IMG/VR virus record: IMGVR_UViG_3300032246_000095
Coordinates: 1 to 34,106 of that record
DNA: 34,106 bases
Reading direction: 5' to 3' (one strand)
DNA from: a virus
Shown here: positions 5,357 to 11,599 of the stretch, one piece after another
How the letters are laid out: each line of letters opens with the position of its first letter
How positions within the stretch are numbered: the stretch's first letter is position 1
The notes under the pieces: model-generated
The model's database searches: none
What the model was told of the DNA's origin: nothing
The model's input: only the letters and a program-made list of their open reading frames with translations
Made by a program: the position numbers and the translations under genes

Positions 5357-6115
5357 ATGCACTACTATCAACACCATATTGGTGACTTCATTAAGGCCAC
5401 GGCAAGGCTTACTGATGGTCAATCTATGGCTTATTTGCGGCTTTTGTGGATGTACTACGACACAGAAAAACCCCTTAAGCCCGACATCAAAGTTTTGGCT
5501 TTTCAGATTGGCGCAACCATCGAAGAGACTGAATTGCTTTTAGATTCGTTTTTTTGGTTGGCAGAAAGCGGCTGGCATCACACAAGATGCGACCAAGAAA
5601 TTGCAGATTACCGTGCATTTCTTGAGAAAAAATCCAACGCTGGTCGAGCATCTGCTGAACGAAGGAAGAACAATAGTTCAACAGGTGATGAACAGGTGTT
5701 TAACAGCAGTTCAACAGACGTTCAACTAACCAATAACCACAAACCACTAACCACTAACCAAGAAAATACAGAACCTACGGTTCTTGTTGTCTCGCCAAGC
5801 GAGAAAACGCCATCAGCGCCAATTGCTGAAATTGTTGACCTGTACAACAGCCGCTTGCCAATGCTTCCACGGGTGACTGTGGTTAGCGATTCCCGAAAGC
5901 GTTTGGTGGCGGCAAGATGGCGTGATGTGGTTTCTGCTGACAAGCTGGACAGGGAAAGAGGGCTAGAGTTTTTTGATTGGTTTTTTGTCCATGTAGGCAA
6001 ATCCAAGTTTTTGACAGGCAGATCAAAAGATTGGAAAGCCAATTTTGAGTTTCTTTTTACGGCAAGCAAATTCCCCCGAATTGTTGAAGGCGCATATCAC
6101 CAGGAGCAAACATGA
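5357..6115 (+). CDS. Replication initiator or helicase-loader-like protein (N-terminal DUF1376)
   Basis: 252 aa. Residues 1-90 are DUF1376: HYYQHHIGDFIKATARLTDG, AYLRLLWMYYDTEKPL, and later WHHTRCDQEIADYRAF. A low-complexity linker rich in Thr, Asn and Ser (about 95-150) carries heptamer repeats in its DNA. The C-terminal part (IVDLYNSRLPMLPRV ... FDWFFVHVGKSKFLTG ... DWKANFEFLFTASKFPRIVEG) is the domain found at the end of many phage replication proteins that recruit the host helicase. No polymerase or helicase gene is present, so the phage must use the host replisome. It overlaps the next gene by 4 bases. Confidence 0.85.
   Translation: MHYYQHHIGDFIKATARLTDGQSMAYLRLLWMYYDTEKPLKPDIKVLAFQIGATIEETELLLDSFFWLAESGWHHTRCDQEIADYRAFLEKKSNAGRASAERRKNNSSTGDEQVFNSSSTDVQLTNNHKPLTTNQENTEPTVLVVSPSEKTPSAPIAEIVDLYNSRLPMLPRVTVVSDSRKRLVAARWRDVVSADKLDRERGLEFFDWFFVHVGKSKFLTGRSKDWKANFEFLFTASKFPRIVEGAYHQEQT
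5726..5760 (+). repeat. Five tandem heptamers inside the replication gene: candidate origin iterons
   Basis: CTAACCA, ATAACCA, CAAACCA, CTAACCA, CTAACCA in direct tandem (consensus NWAACCA), followed by an A-rich stretch. Just upstream a 10-base direct repeat AGTTCAACAG occurs at 5675-5684 and 5708-5717. They lie in the linker-coding part of the initiator gene, the same place as the origins of lambda (in O) and P22 (in gene 18). Confidence 0.5.
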
Positions 6116-6501
6116 GTTACGTTCAAGCAAAACAGAAACACGAATCCCAAACCGAAGACAAACACAACGACCTGCAATGCACGGCCTTTGAATGCCCGAA
6201 TCGGTGGTCGGTGGATAAGGGCAGAAAATTGTGCAGCGCACACGCATGGTCAGAACCGCACGAATGGGCAAAAATTACCCAAGGCCTGTACTCAGCCGCC
6301 ATCGTCAAAATTAAACGCAACCAAGACCCGATTAGACCCCTTACTGAGCAAGAAAAAAGGGAGGCAATCCAGCGCATCCACAACTTACCGCCAGTTGACC
6401 CCAAAAAATGGGCTTACAAACTTAAAGACCGTGAGGAAAGTGGTGAGCATTTAAGCCAACTACAGAAAAAGTCATGGCGTGTAGCTTTGAGGGTTGTATG
6501 A
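6112..6501 (+). CDS. Small protein with CCCH-type zinc-binding pattern
   Basis: 129 aa. Cys23, Cys28, Cys41 and His44 (QCTAFECPNRW ... KLCSAHAW) look like a treble-clef or zinc-ribbon metal site. The rest is charged and helical (PIRPLTEQEKREAIQRIHNL). It overlaps the replication gene and the next gene by 4 bases each, so it is translated as part of the early replication operon. Such proteins are common beside DUF1376 genes in betaproteobacterial phages; function unknown to me. Confidence 0.65.
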   Translation: MSYVQAKQKHESQTEDKHNDLQCTAFECPNRWSVDKGRKLCSAHAWSEPHEWAKITQGLYSAAIVKIKRNQDPIRPLTEQEKREAIQRIHNLPPVDPKKWAYKLKDREESGEHLSQLQKKSWRVALRVV

Positions 6502-6779
6502 ACTACTACCAAGCCCATGCCATCCTAGACAAGGTGAAAGATGGTACAAATTACCCCCCACAGATCGTATTGAAAGCATTGGAGATGACAGGTGACGCAG
6601 GAGCAGATAGAACACATGAGGGATTGCGAGGCAAGGGAATGGATGAGCAGGTACAGCAAAAGGATGCAAATGGGCGATGCCCGAGCGTGGTGGCAAAAAA
6701 TATCATCAGACATAGCCAAATTTCGTGGGGAATCGGCATTAGCCGACCTACGGAGCAGAATGAATCGGTTGAGGCATGA
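6498..6779 (+). CDS. Unknown small protein overlapping the next frame (possible frameshift partner)
   Basis: 93 aa if read to its stop. Residues 1-33 (MNYYQAHAILDKVKDGTNYP and PQIVLKALEMTGD) look like a normal conserved phage protein. After TGD at about base 6596 the translation turns into low-quality sequence (DRTHEGLRGKGMDEQVQQKD) that looks like a shadow of the gene starting at 6592. The start overlaps the previous stop (ATGA), and its stop overlaps the start of the VRR-NUC gene. Either the real product is short, or a +1 shift joins it to the 6592 frame, or both frames are used. Confidence 0.4.
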   Translation: MNYYQAHAILDKVKDGTNYPPQIVLKALEMTGDAGADRTHEGLRGKGMDEQVQQKDANGRCPSVVAKNIIRHSQISWGIGISRPTEQNESVEA

Positions 6780-6795
6780 GGGCGGCACGGACTGA
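6592..6795 (+). CDS. Conserved small phage protein (EARxWMxRY ... AWW type)
   Basis: 67 aa from a GTG at 6592. Pattern: QEQIEHMRDCEAREWMSRY, GDARAWWQKISSDIAKFRG and ADLRSRMNRLRHE. Helical and basic; I recognise this arrangement from early operons of Burkholderiales phages but know no function. No ATG lies at the family start, and the GTG sits within the upstream frame (6498), which overlaps it by about 190 bases. A real gene seems likely; whether it is translated alone or as the second half of a shifted product is open. Confidence 0.6.
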   Translation: MTQEQIEHMRDCEAREWMSRYSKRMQMGDARAWWQKISSDIAKFRGESALADLRSRMNRLRHEGGTD

Positions 6796-7060
6796 TGCCA
6801 ACCATCTTCAGGTTGTATCGGCTTTACGTGCCGCTGGCGCTACGGTTCAATCCTTGGCTGCCGTTGGCAAAGGCGTACCTGACCTTTTGGTTTCGTTCAA
6901 GGGTGTAAACCTTTTAATGGAAGTTAAAGATGGCAACAAATCACCATCACGCCAAAAACTTACAGAAGACCAAATTAAATTTCATGGGACATGGCAAGGC
7001 CCAATTTCTGTTGTTGACGGGCCTGAAGCAGCTTTAAGAGCATTGGGGGTGATTAAATGA
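6776..7060 (+). CDS. VRR-NUC-like nuclease (Holliday-junction resolvase type)
   Basis: 94 aa. Core motifs: DANHLQVVSALRAAGATVQSL, then VGKGVPDLLVSFKG with the catalytic Asp, then LLMEVKDG with the Glu-x-Lys pair, then QKLTEDQIKFH. These are the PD-(D/E)XK residues of the VRR-NUC family, and the length is the usual single-domain phage form. It likely cleaves branched DNA during replication or before packaging, in partnership with the Erf system. ATGA overlap with the following gene. Confidence 0.85.
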   Translation: MRAARTDANHLQVVSALRAAGATVQSLAAVGKGVPDLLVSFKGVNLLMEVKDGNKSPSRQKLTEDQIKFHGTWQGPISVVDGPEAALRALGVIK

Positions 7061-7383
7061 TTGAGCAAAAGACGCAAGACATTCGGGACAAAGCCCCCGC
7101 CTACGGCGCAGCCAAAGCGCAAAGGGTGTACTTGGAGGAATTCCGTAAATCCAAGAAAGCCCTGCTGATGAAAGAAGCCCTGACGATGGGTTACGAGGCC
7201 GCCAACGCACAGGAACGTGAAGCGTATGCTGACCCTAGCTACCAACAGCTTCTTAAAGGCTTGGCTGCTGCAATTGAACAAGAGGAAACTTTGCGGTGGG
7301 AACTAGAATCTTTGCGCTTGGACTGCGAAATTTGGAGAACCCAACAAGCTAATAACAGGATGCAGGACAAATCCCATCAATGA
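7057..7383 (+). CDS. Conserved helical early phage protein
   Basis: 108 aa, almost all helical and charged: AAKAQRVYLEEFRKSKKALL, NAQEREAYADPSYQQLLKGL and an ending with ETLRWELESLRLDCEIWRTQ. The AKAxRVYLEEFRKSxKAxLM ... AQEREAYAxPxY pattern is widespread in proteobacterial phages next to replication genes. No catalytic motif visible. Overlaps both neighbours by 4 bases. Confidence 0.7.
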   Translation: MIEQKTQDIRDKAPAYGAAKAQRVYLEEFRKSKKALLMKEALTMGYEAANAQEREAYADPSYQQLLKGLAAAIEQEETLRWELESLRLDCEIWRTQQANNRMQDKSHQ

Positions 7384-7697
7384 TTCCCAAACACCAATAC
7401 GTAAGAAGCCGAAAGCTGCTTAAGCTGGTGACTGAGCTACCCTGCCAGCATTGCGGTGCGGAGCATATGGTGCAGGCAGCGCATAGCAATTGGGGCGGCG
7501 GCAAGGGACGGGGCGTAAAGGCTGACGACAACCTAGTGGCGGCGCTATGCCTAAACTGCCACTACGAAATAGACCAAGGTAAAAATCTGAGTAAGCTAGA
7601 TAGACAAATCATGTGGAACAACGCCCACAGAGCTACGGTTTTTTTGCTTTGTAAGCGTGGTTTGTGGCCTGCTGATGTACCATTGCCAAGTGGTTAG
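7380..7697 (+). CDS. HNH-like zinc protein (YbcO/DUF1364 or DUF968 type nuclease)
   Basis: 105 aa. Cys22 and Cys25 (PCQHCGA), His35 in QAAHSNWGGGKGRGVKADDN, then ALCLNCHYEIDQG with Cys57, Cys60 and His61. This is the layout of small HNH-fold phage nucleases of the YbcO kind. The start overlaps the previous stop (ATGA). Last gene of the rightward early operon; a strong terminator follows 17 bases after the stop. Likely a structure-specific or single-strand endonuclease for recombination or packaging. Confidence 0.75.
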   Translation: MIPKHQYVRSRKLLKLVTELPCQHCGAEHMVQAAHSNWGGGKGRGVKADDNLVAALCLNCHYEIDQGKNLSKLDRQIMWNNAHRATVFLLCKRGLWPADVPLPSG

Positions 7698-7713
7698 CAG
7701 TTGCCACATTTCA

Positions 7714-7740
7714 GGGGGGTATTGCGCCCCCCACTTTTTT
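7714..7740 (+). terminator. Rho-independent terminator closing the rightward early operon
   Basis: Six G (7714-7719), loop TATTGCG, six C (7727-7732), then AC and six T (7735-7740). A pure G:C stem with a T tract. Confidence 0.85.
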
Positions 7741-7742
7741 GA

Positions 7743-7748
7743 TATAGT
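7743..7748 (+). promoter_or_regulatory. -10 box directly after the terminator
   Basis: TATAGT begins 3 bases after the T tract and ends 6 bases before the ATG at 7755, so a transcript would start at about the A of the start codon (leaderless). A weak -35 (TTGCGC, 7722-7727) would lie inside the terminator stem with a 15-base spacer. The same TATAGT hexamer precedes the Cro-like gene. Confidence 0.4.
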
Positions 7749-7754
7749 GCAACA

Positions 7755-8120
7755 ATGAAAAATGCCGAAGTTGCGGAATTTATTGCTACCCTGTTTCACG
7801 CAGGGACAATTACGCATTTCCAGCACTTACAGACCCGTGAATATCCTGTGCATAAAGCACTAGGAAAGTTCTATCCTAAGATTGTTGACTTAGCTGACAG
7901 CCTGGCAGAAAGCTACCAAGGCCGCTACAACACCCGCATGGAGCGTTTTCCTGATGAGCTACATCAGCCGCAGGAAAGCCCAACAGACTACCTGACCCAG
8001 CTTAAGGGTTTTGTAGAGGAAGCAAGGCAAGAAATCCCCCAAGATACTGAATTGCAGAATTTGGTGGATGAGATTGCCGATTTGATCAATTCAACCCTTT
8101 ATCTCTTAACCCTTAAGTGA
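7755..8120 (+). CDS. Helical-bundle protein (DUF5856-like, ferritin-like)
   Basis: 121 aa. VAEFIATLFHAGTITHFQHL, QTREYPVHKALGKFYPKIVD, LADSLAESYQGRYN, and a last helix LVDEIADLINSTLYLLTLK. Glu and His are spaced along amphipathic helices in the way of Dps- or ferritin-like proteins, and the FHxxTxxHxxHLxTxxYxxHKAL motif is what I remember of DUF5856 from aquatic phages. Metal binding is inference. No ribosome site precedes the ATG. First gene after the early terminator. Confidence 0.6.
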   Translation: MKNAEVAEFIATLFHAGTITHFQHLQTREYPVHKALGKFYPKIVDLADSLAESYQGRYNTRMERFPDELHQPQESPTDYLTQLKGFVEEARQEIPQDTELQNLVDEIADLINSTLYLLTLK

Positions 8121-8127
8121 GGAAATT

Positions 8128-8334
8128 ATGGCAAACATGATGAAAAACGAACCTAAAGGCTACGGCGCACAAGTGTCTATGCCAAGCAACCCTGCTTCTG
8201 ACATAAAAAAAACAGGCATGGTCAAAAAGAACATTCCTGACGCTATGACCAACCAAACTGGCAAAGACGCTAAGTTTGATGGCGGTAAAATGAATGGCTG
8301 CTGTTACACACACGATCGTAAGTCGTACCAGTAA
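8128..8334 (+). CDS. Small basic protein, unknown
   Basis: 68 aa, rich in Lys, Asn, Met and Gly, with no hydrophobic core: likely unstructured. Ends with GGKMNGCCYTHDRKSYQ. GAGG ribosome site 5 to 9 bases before the ATG. Small Lys- and Gly-rich proteins of this kind are frequent just before the packaging genes of freshwater phages. Confidence 0.55.
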   Translation: MANMMKNEPKGYGAQVSMPSNPASDIKKTGMVKKNIPDAMTNQTGKDAKFDGGKMNGCCYTHDRKSYQ

Positions 8335-8340
8335 AAGCGA

Positions 8341-8373
8341 AAACCCCACGGTGTGCAGACCGCAGGGCTTTCT
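8341..8373 (+). terminator. Weak hairpin, possible terminator or attenuator
   Basis: CCC (8344-8346) and CGGT (8349-8352) can pair with ACCG (8359-8362) and GGG (8365-8367) around a 2x2 internal loop, loop GTGCAG; followed by CTTTCT. The T tract is short. Confidence 0.35.
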
Positions 8374-8395
8374 AACCAAACAAAGGACATTTTGA

Positions 8396-8629
8396 ATGGC
8401 TGATCGGAATTGTAAAACTTGCGAGTTCTTTAAGAACCAGCAAATCATGGGCATTTGCAGACGCTACCCCATGCACAACAACAAACATGAAAATGATTGG
8501 TGTGGTGAACACACGCTAAAAATGGTGGAAGTTATACCGCTTCAGGTGTACGACATCACCACAGACCAAACCACCGAAGTCAAAAAACGCAAATACGTGA
8601 GGAAGCCAAATGCTCAAGCCGCTGCGTGA
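8396..8629 (+). CDS. Four-cysteine zinc-binding small protein
   Basis: 77 aa. Cys6, Cys9, Cys21 and Cys36 (CKTCEFF ... GICRRYP ... NDWCGEH) form a probable zinc knuckle in the first half; the tail (KKRKYVRKP) is very basic. AAAGGA ribosome site. The GxCRRxP ... ENDWCGE pattern is common in aquatic phages. Nucleic-acid binding is plausible but not shown. Overlaps the GroES-like gene by 20 bases. Confidence 0.65.
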   Translation: MADRNCKTCEFFKNQQIMGICRRYPMHNNKHENDWCGEHTLKMVEVIPLQVYDITTDQTTEVKKRKYVRKPNAQAAA

Positions 8630-8867
8630 TCGTGTGGTAGTACGTCCCCAAGTACGTACATTGTCTGAAATCATCTATGTGGACAACAAAGAACCCTTTA
8701 ATGAGGGTACAGTCATGTCTGTAGGCCCAATGGTGACAGAAACCCAAGTGGGTGACTTCATCAAATACGGCAATGGCGACTACCTGAAGTGGCCTACCCA
8801 TATGATTGACGGTCAGATGTATCAAATCATTCAAGAAGCGGACATTTGCGCCGTTGTGGAGGCTTAA
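8610..8867 (+). CDS. GroES-like co-chaperonin (Cpn10 family)
   Basis: 85 aa, slightly shorter than bacterial GroES (about 95-97). Pattern: KPLRDRVVVRP at the N-terminus, FNEGTVMSVGPM (the beta-barrel GxVxxVGxG region), VGDFIKYGNGDYLKW and YQIIQEADICAVVE at the end, as in Cpn10. The mobile-loop region (about residues 17-29, RTLSEIIYVDNKE) differs from bacterial GroES but keeps an EIIY hydrophobic tripeptide where GroES has its GroEL-contacting IVL. It would cap host GroEL to fold a phage protein, as T4 gp31 does for the coat. Start chosen for its GAGGAAG ribosome site. Confidence 0.8.
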   Translation: MLKPLRDRVVVRPQVRTLSEIIYVDNKEPFNEGTVMSVGPMVTETQVGDFIKYGNGDYLKWPTHMIDGQMYQIIQEADICAVVEA

Positions 8868-9029
8868 ATGGCAAAACAAGGGCTTTATGCCAACATCCAT
8901 GCCAAGCAAGAGCGCATCGAGCGCCAAAAAGCTGCAGGCAAGACCCCTGAACGCATGAGAACGCCAGGCTCAAAAGGCGCACCTACGGCAGCAGCGTTCA
9001 AGCAATCTGCCAAAACCGCCAAGAAATAA
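8868..9029 (+). CDS. Conserved 53-aa basic phage protein
   Basis: Begins MAKQGLYANIHAKQERIERQ and ends with KGAPTAAAFKQSAKTAKK. Highly basic, helical at the start, then disordered. Starts right at the stop of the GroES-like gene (TAAATG). I recognise the xKxGLYANIHAKxxRI ... GAPTAxAFKQxAKTAKK pattern from many aquatic phages; function unknown, nucleic-acid binding or a virion role are possible. Confidence 0.75.
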   Translation: MAKQGLYANIHAKQERIERQKAAGKTPERMRTPGSKGAPTAAAFKQSAKTAKK

Positions 9030-9031
9030 TC

Positions 9032-9310
9032 ATGGCTACTAAAAAGCACGACAAGCCCATACCGCACAAGACCACGGGTAAGGGCAAAACCTACAACCCT
9101 ACGGAAAAAGGCGCAGGAATGACCGCTAAAGGTCGTGCTGAATACAACGCCAAGAACAACGCAAACCTAAAACCACCCGCACCCAATCCCAAAACAAAAG
9201 CCGATGCAGGTAGAAAAGCATCATTTTGTGCAAGAATGGAGGGGGTAGTTAAAAACGCCAAAGGCCCAGCAGAACGGGCCAAGGCATCCCTTAAAAACTG
9301 GAATTGTTAA
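9032..9310 (+). CDS. Basic protein of the DUF6321 type
   Basis: 92 aa. Lys-, Gly- and Ala-rich: KGAGMTAKGRAEYNAKNNAN, then KASFCARMEGV and the C-terminus LKNWNC. GLTAKGRxxYN ... KSFCARM ... WNC is the signature I associate with DUF6321, a family common in marine and freshwater podoviruses upstream of structural genes. Function not known to me; the basic, proline-rich composition suits DNA or RNA contact. Confidence 0.7.
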   Translation: MATKKHDKPIPHKTTGKGKTYNPTEKGAGMTAKGRAEYNAKNNANLKPPAPNPKTKADAGRKASFCARMEGVVKNAKGPAERAKASLKNWNC

Positions 9311-9322
9311 AAGGAGTTAATC

Positions 9323-9739
9323 ATGTCTAATTCAGTAGCAACAGGCGTAGCCTACTCTGATCCCGAATTTACAACTTGCTATGCAAGCGCAGAAATTGGT
9401 TATGCAACTAGCGCTCAAGGCACAGTAACCCAACTGACCGATAAATCAACAGGCGTGACTTTGAACAAGTCTGCTGGTCGCATCACAATGAACAATGCGG
9501 CTTTGGCTGGCGCTACTGCTGTGTCATTTATATTGACCAATAGCTTAATTTCAGCTAATGACACAATGATTGTAAATATTGGAAGCAATACCACTGGTAG
9601 TGCTGCTGGTGCTTACACCACTTATGTTTCATATTTGTCTGCTGGTTCTGCTTTGATTACTTTGCGTAACTTGACTGCGGCAACTTCATATTCTGAAGCC
9701 GTGGTGATCAATTTTGCAATCATTCACGGCGCATCATGA
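9323..9739 (+). CDS. Beta-rich small structural protein (decoration or spike-tip like)
   Basis: 138 aa, rich in Ala, Ser, Thr and Asn with regular beta strands: GTVTQLTDKSTGVTLNKSAG, RITMNNAALAGATAVSFILT and ends [13 protein letters not shown]. The GxVTQxTxKSTGVTLN ... ITMNNAALA ... FxxTNS pattern recurs in virion proteins of many environmental phages. Good ribosome site (AAAGGAG). Its place, before the terminase, is outside the main structural row, which suggests an accessory virion part. Confidence 0.6.
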   Translation: MSNSVATGVAYSDPEFTTCYASAEIGYATSAQGTVTQLTDKSTGVTLNKSAGRITMNNAALAGATAVSFILTNSLISANDTMIVNIGSNTTGSAAGAYTTYVSYLSAGSALITLRNLTAATSYSEAVVINFAIIHGAS

Positions 9740-9903
9740 CCGTAGAGCAAATTGAAAAGCGCATTGAAGAACTAAGAAGCACAGCCAAGCAACACGAAGC
9801 TGTGCTGCTTCAGATCAGCGGCGCTATCCAAGAGTTAACCAATTGGCTCTCACAGGAGAAATCAAATGCCGTTGATAGCATCGATGACACCAAAGGCTCT
9901 TAA
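9736..9903 (+). CDS. 55-aa helical protein
   Basis: [20 protein letters not shown] then [17 protein letters not shown] and a short acidic end. Two amphipathic helices, likely a coiled-coil hairpin. ATGA overlap with the upstream stop, and its last 38 bases are overlapped in another frame by the next gene. No family recognised. Confidence 0.6.
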   Translation: MTVEQIEKRIEELRSTAKQHEAVLLQISGAIQELTNWLSQEKSNAVDSIDDTKGS

Positions 9904-10012
9904 GGCCAACATCAAAAAAGAGATAGAAGCAGGTAAGCCACCTAAACAAGCGGTGGCTATTGCCTATTCTGTGCAGCGTAAGGCCAAAGAAGACAAAAAG
10001 CCCAAAAAGTGA
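9866..10012 (+). CDS. 48-aa basic phage protein (KQAVAIAY type)
   Basis: [20 protein letters not shown] then [20 protein letters not shown] and a Lys-rich end. The NIKxExxAGKPxKQAVAIAxxxxRKA pattern is very common in phages and prophages as a small basic protein of unknown function. CAGGAG ribosome site lies inside the previous gene. Its stop overlaps the GTG start of the methyltransferase (GTGA). Confidence 0.7.
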   Translation: MPLIASMTPKALKANIKKEIEAGKPPKQAVAIAYSVQRKAKEDKKPKK

Positions 10013-11223
10013 AAATTACCCAAAAGAAGGTCACAGAGCTAATTCCATATGTAAAAAACAGCCGCACCCATAGCGATGAGCAAGTGGCTCAAATAGCGGC
10101 AAGCATTAAGGAATTTGGCTGGACTAACCCAATACTGGTAGACGGTTCAAACGGCATCATTGCAGGGCATGGCCGCCTCATGGCTGCACGTAAGCTAGGC
10201 TATACAGAAGTTCCAACCATTGAGCTTGCAGACCTAACCGAAACCCAAAAAAAAGCCTACATCATTGCCGACAACCGCCTGGCGTTAAACGCAGGGTGGG
10301 ACAATGAAATGCTGACCATCGAGCTTAACGACTTGCTGGCAGATGGCTTTGCGTTAGAAATATTAGGCTTTGACCCTAAAGAGCTTGATGCGTTGCTCGA
10401 GCCTGAAATGGTAGAGGGGCTAACGGATGAGGATGCTATCCCTGACGTTCCTGAAGAGCCTAAGACCAAGCTAGGCGACATTTACCAATTAGGCAAACAC
10501 CGCCTGATGTGCGGGGATTCCACAAGCATTGACGCTGTGGATAAGTTGATGCCCGAAACGGCTAATATGATCTTTACCGATCCTCCATATTTGATGGACT
10601 TTACTGGTGGCATCCATGCGGACGGTAGTAAATCGTTTAATTCAAAACATGGCGGTATCAAAAACGACAAAATGTCGGAAAAGGATGGCAACGACTTTTT
10701 GGACGCTATAAATAGCGTAATAACATCTAAAGTTGACGGTGCGTTTTACATAACCTTTTACCGTTTAGGCATCAACAAGTACTTTGCTAGTATGGATCGA
10801 ACAGGCCTTAAATGCCGTTCATTGGTAATTTGGGATAAAGGCAATCACACACTAAGCAATAGTGATTACATGAGCATGTATGAGCCTATGTTCTATGGGT
10901 GGGTGAACAATCATAAATTTTATGGCGGTAAAAATGGAATGGATATTTGGCGAATCAAACGAACAGCCAAAAACGATTTACACCCCACAATGAAGCCTGT
11001 TGAATTGGTTGAAAAAGCTGTACTGGACGGAAGCGCAATTAACGGTATTGTGTTGGGTTTGTTTGGTGGTAGCGGCAGCACTATGATTGCTTGCGAAAAG
11101 CAAAACCGACACGCTAGGCTTATGGAGCTAGACCCAAAATATTGCGATGTAATCGTAAGGCGGTGGGAAGACTTCACGGGCAAAAAAGCCGTTCTTTTGA
11201 CAGAAACGACAGAAACTGCTTAA
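10009..11223 (+). CDS. ParB/Srx-domain fused DNA methyltransferase (N6-adenine or N4-cytosine, beta class)
   Basis: 404 aa from a GTG. Residues 1-110 form a ParB/sulfiredoxin-like domain ([46 protein letters not shown]). The methyltransferase domain has catalytic motif IV DPPY at residue 191 and the S-adenosylmethionine motif FGGSGST at 352, followed by [20 protein letters not shown]. Motif IV before motif I gives a beta-class order. No restriction enzyme is adjacent, so it is an orphan, expected to protect phage DNA from host restriction or mark it. The ParB-like part may supply a DNA contact. It lies directly upstream of the terminase genes. Confidence 0.9.
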   Translation: MKITQKKVTELIPYVKNSRTHSDEQVAQIAASIKEFGWTNPILVDGSNGIIAGHGRLMAARKLGYTEVPTIELADLTETQKKAYIIADNRLALNAGWDNEMLTIELNDLLADGFALEILGFDPKELDALLEPEMVEGLTDEDAIPDVPEEPKTKLGDIYQLGKHRLMCGDSTSIDAVDKLMPETANMIFTDPPYLMDFTGGIHADGSKSFNSKHGGIKNDKMSEKDGNDFLDAINSVITSKVDGAFYITFYRLGINKYFASMDRTGLKCRSLVIWDKGNHTLSNSDYMSMYEPMFYGWVNNHKFYGGKNGMDIWRIKRTAKNDLHPTMKPVELVEKAVLDGSAINGIVLGLFGGSGSTMIACEKQNRHARLMELDPKYCDVIVRRWEDFTGKKAVLLTETTETA

Positions 11224-11248
11224 ATTTGACCGAGTTCCCCTATATAAA

Positions 11249-11599
11249 ATGCCAATCATTCCCCAAGAGGCTCATCAGCCAACCGAAGAAACTAAAAAGC
11301 TGGTCGAAAGCACCAGCGGGTTGGGCTTGCCTCACGAGCAAATAGCCATATTGGTTGGTATAGACGACAAGACCCTGCGGAAGTATTACCGTGCTGAGCT
11401 TGATATGGGGAAGGCCAAAGCCAACGGGCAGATAGCCAAGACGCTATTCAGCAAGGCCACTAGCGGCGACACCACGGCCCTGATTTGGTGGACTAAGACC
11501 CAGCTAAAGTGGGCTGAAACCGTCAAACAGGAAATAACAGGTAAAGACGGTGAGCCGTTGCAGGGCATACAGGTTAGCTTTGTGAAGCCAAATGAGTGA
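11249..11599 (+). CDS. terS: Terminase small subunit
   Basis: 116 aa. N-terminal helix-turn-helix (GLGLPHEQIAILVGIDDKTL and RKYYRAELD) for pac-site recognition, then a helical oligomerisation part (KANGQIAKTLFSKATSGDTT, ALIWWTKTQLKWAE). The pattern is that of phage terminase small subunits with this HTH. The start at ATG 11249 has no obvious ribosome site. It overlaps the large subunit by 8 bases, so the two are translationally coupled. Confidence 0.88.
   Translation: MPIIPQEAHQPTEETKKLVESTSGLGLPHEQIAILVGIDDKTLRKYYRAELDMGKAKANGQIAKTLFSKATSGDTTALIWWTKTQLKWAETVKQEITGKDGEPLQGIQVSFVKPNE

Noticed and set aside
5721-5770. CRISPR-like or short tandem repeat array in the replication gene
   Set aside because: Units are 7 bases, direct and without spacers; kept as candidate iterons, not a CRISPR array. 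No CRISPR array was seen elsewhere.
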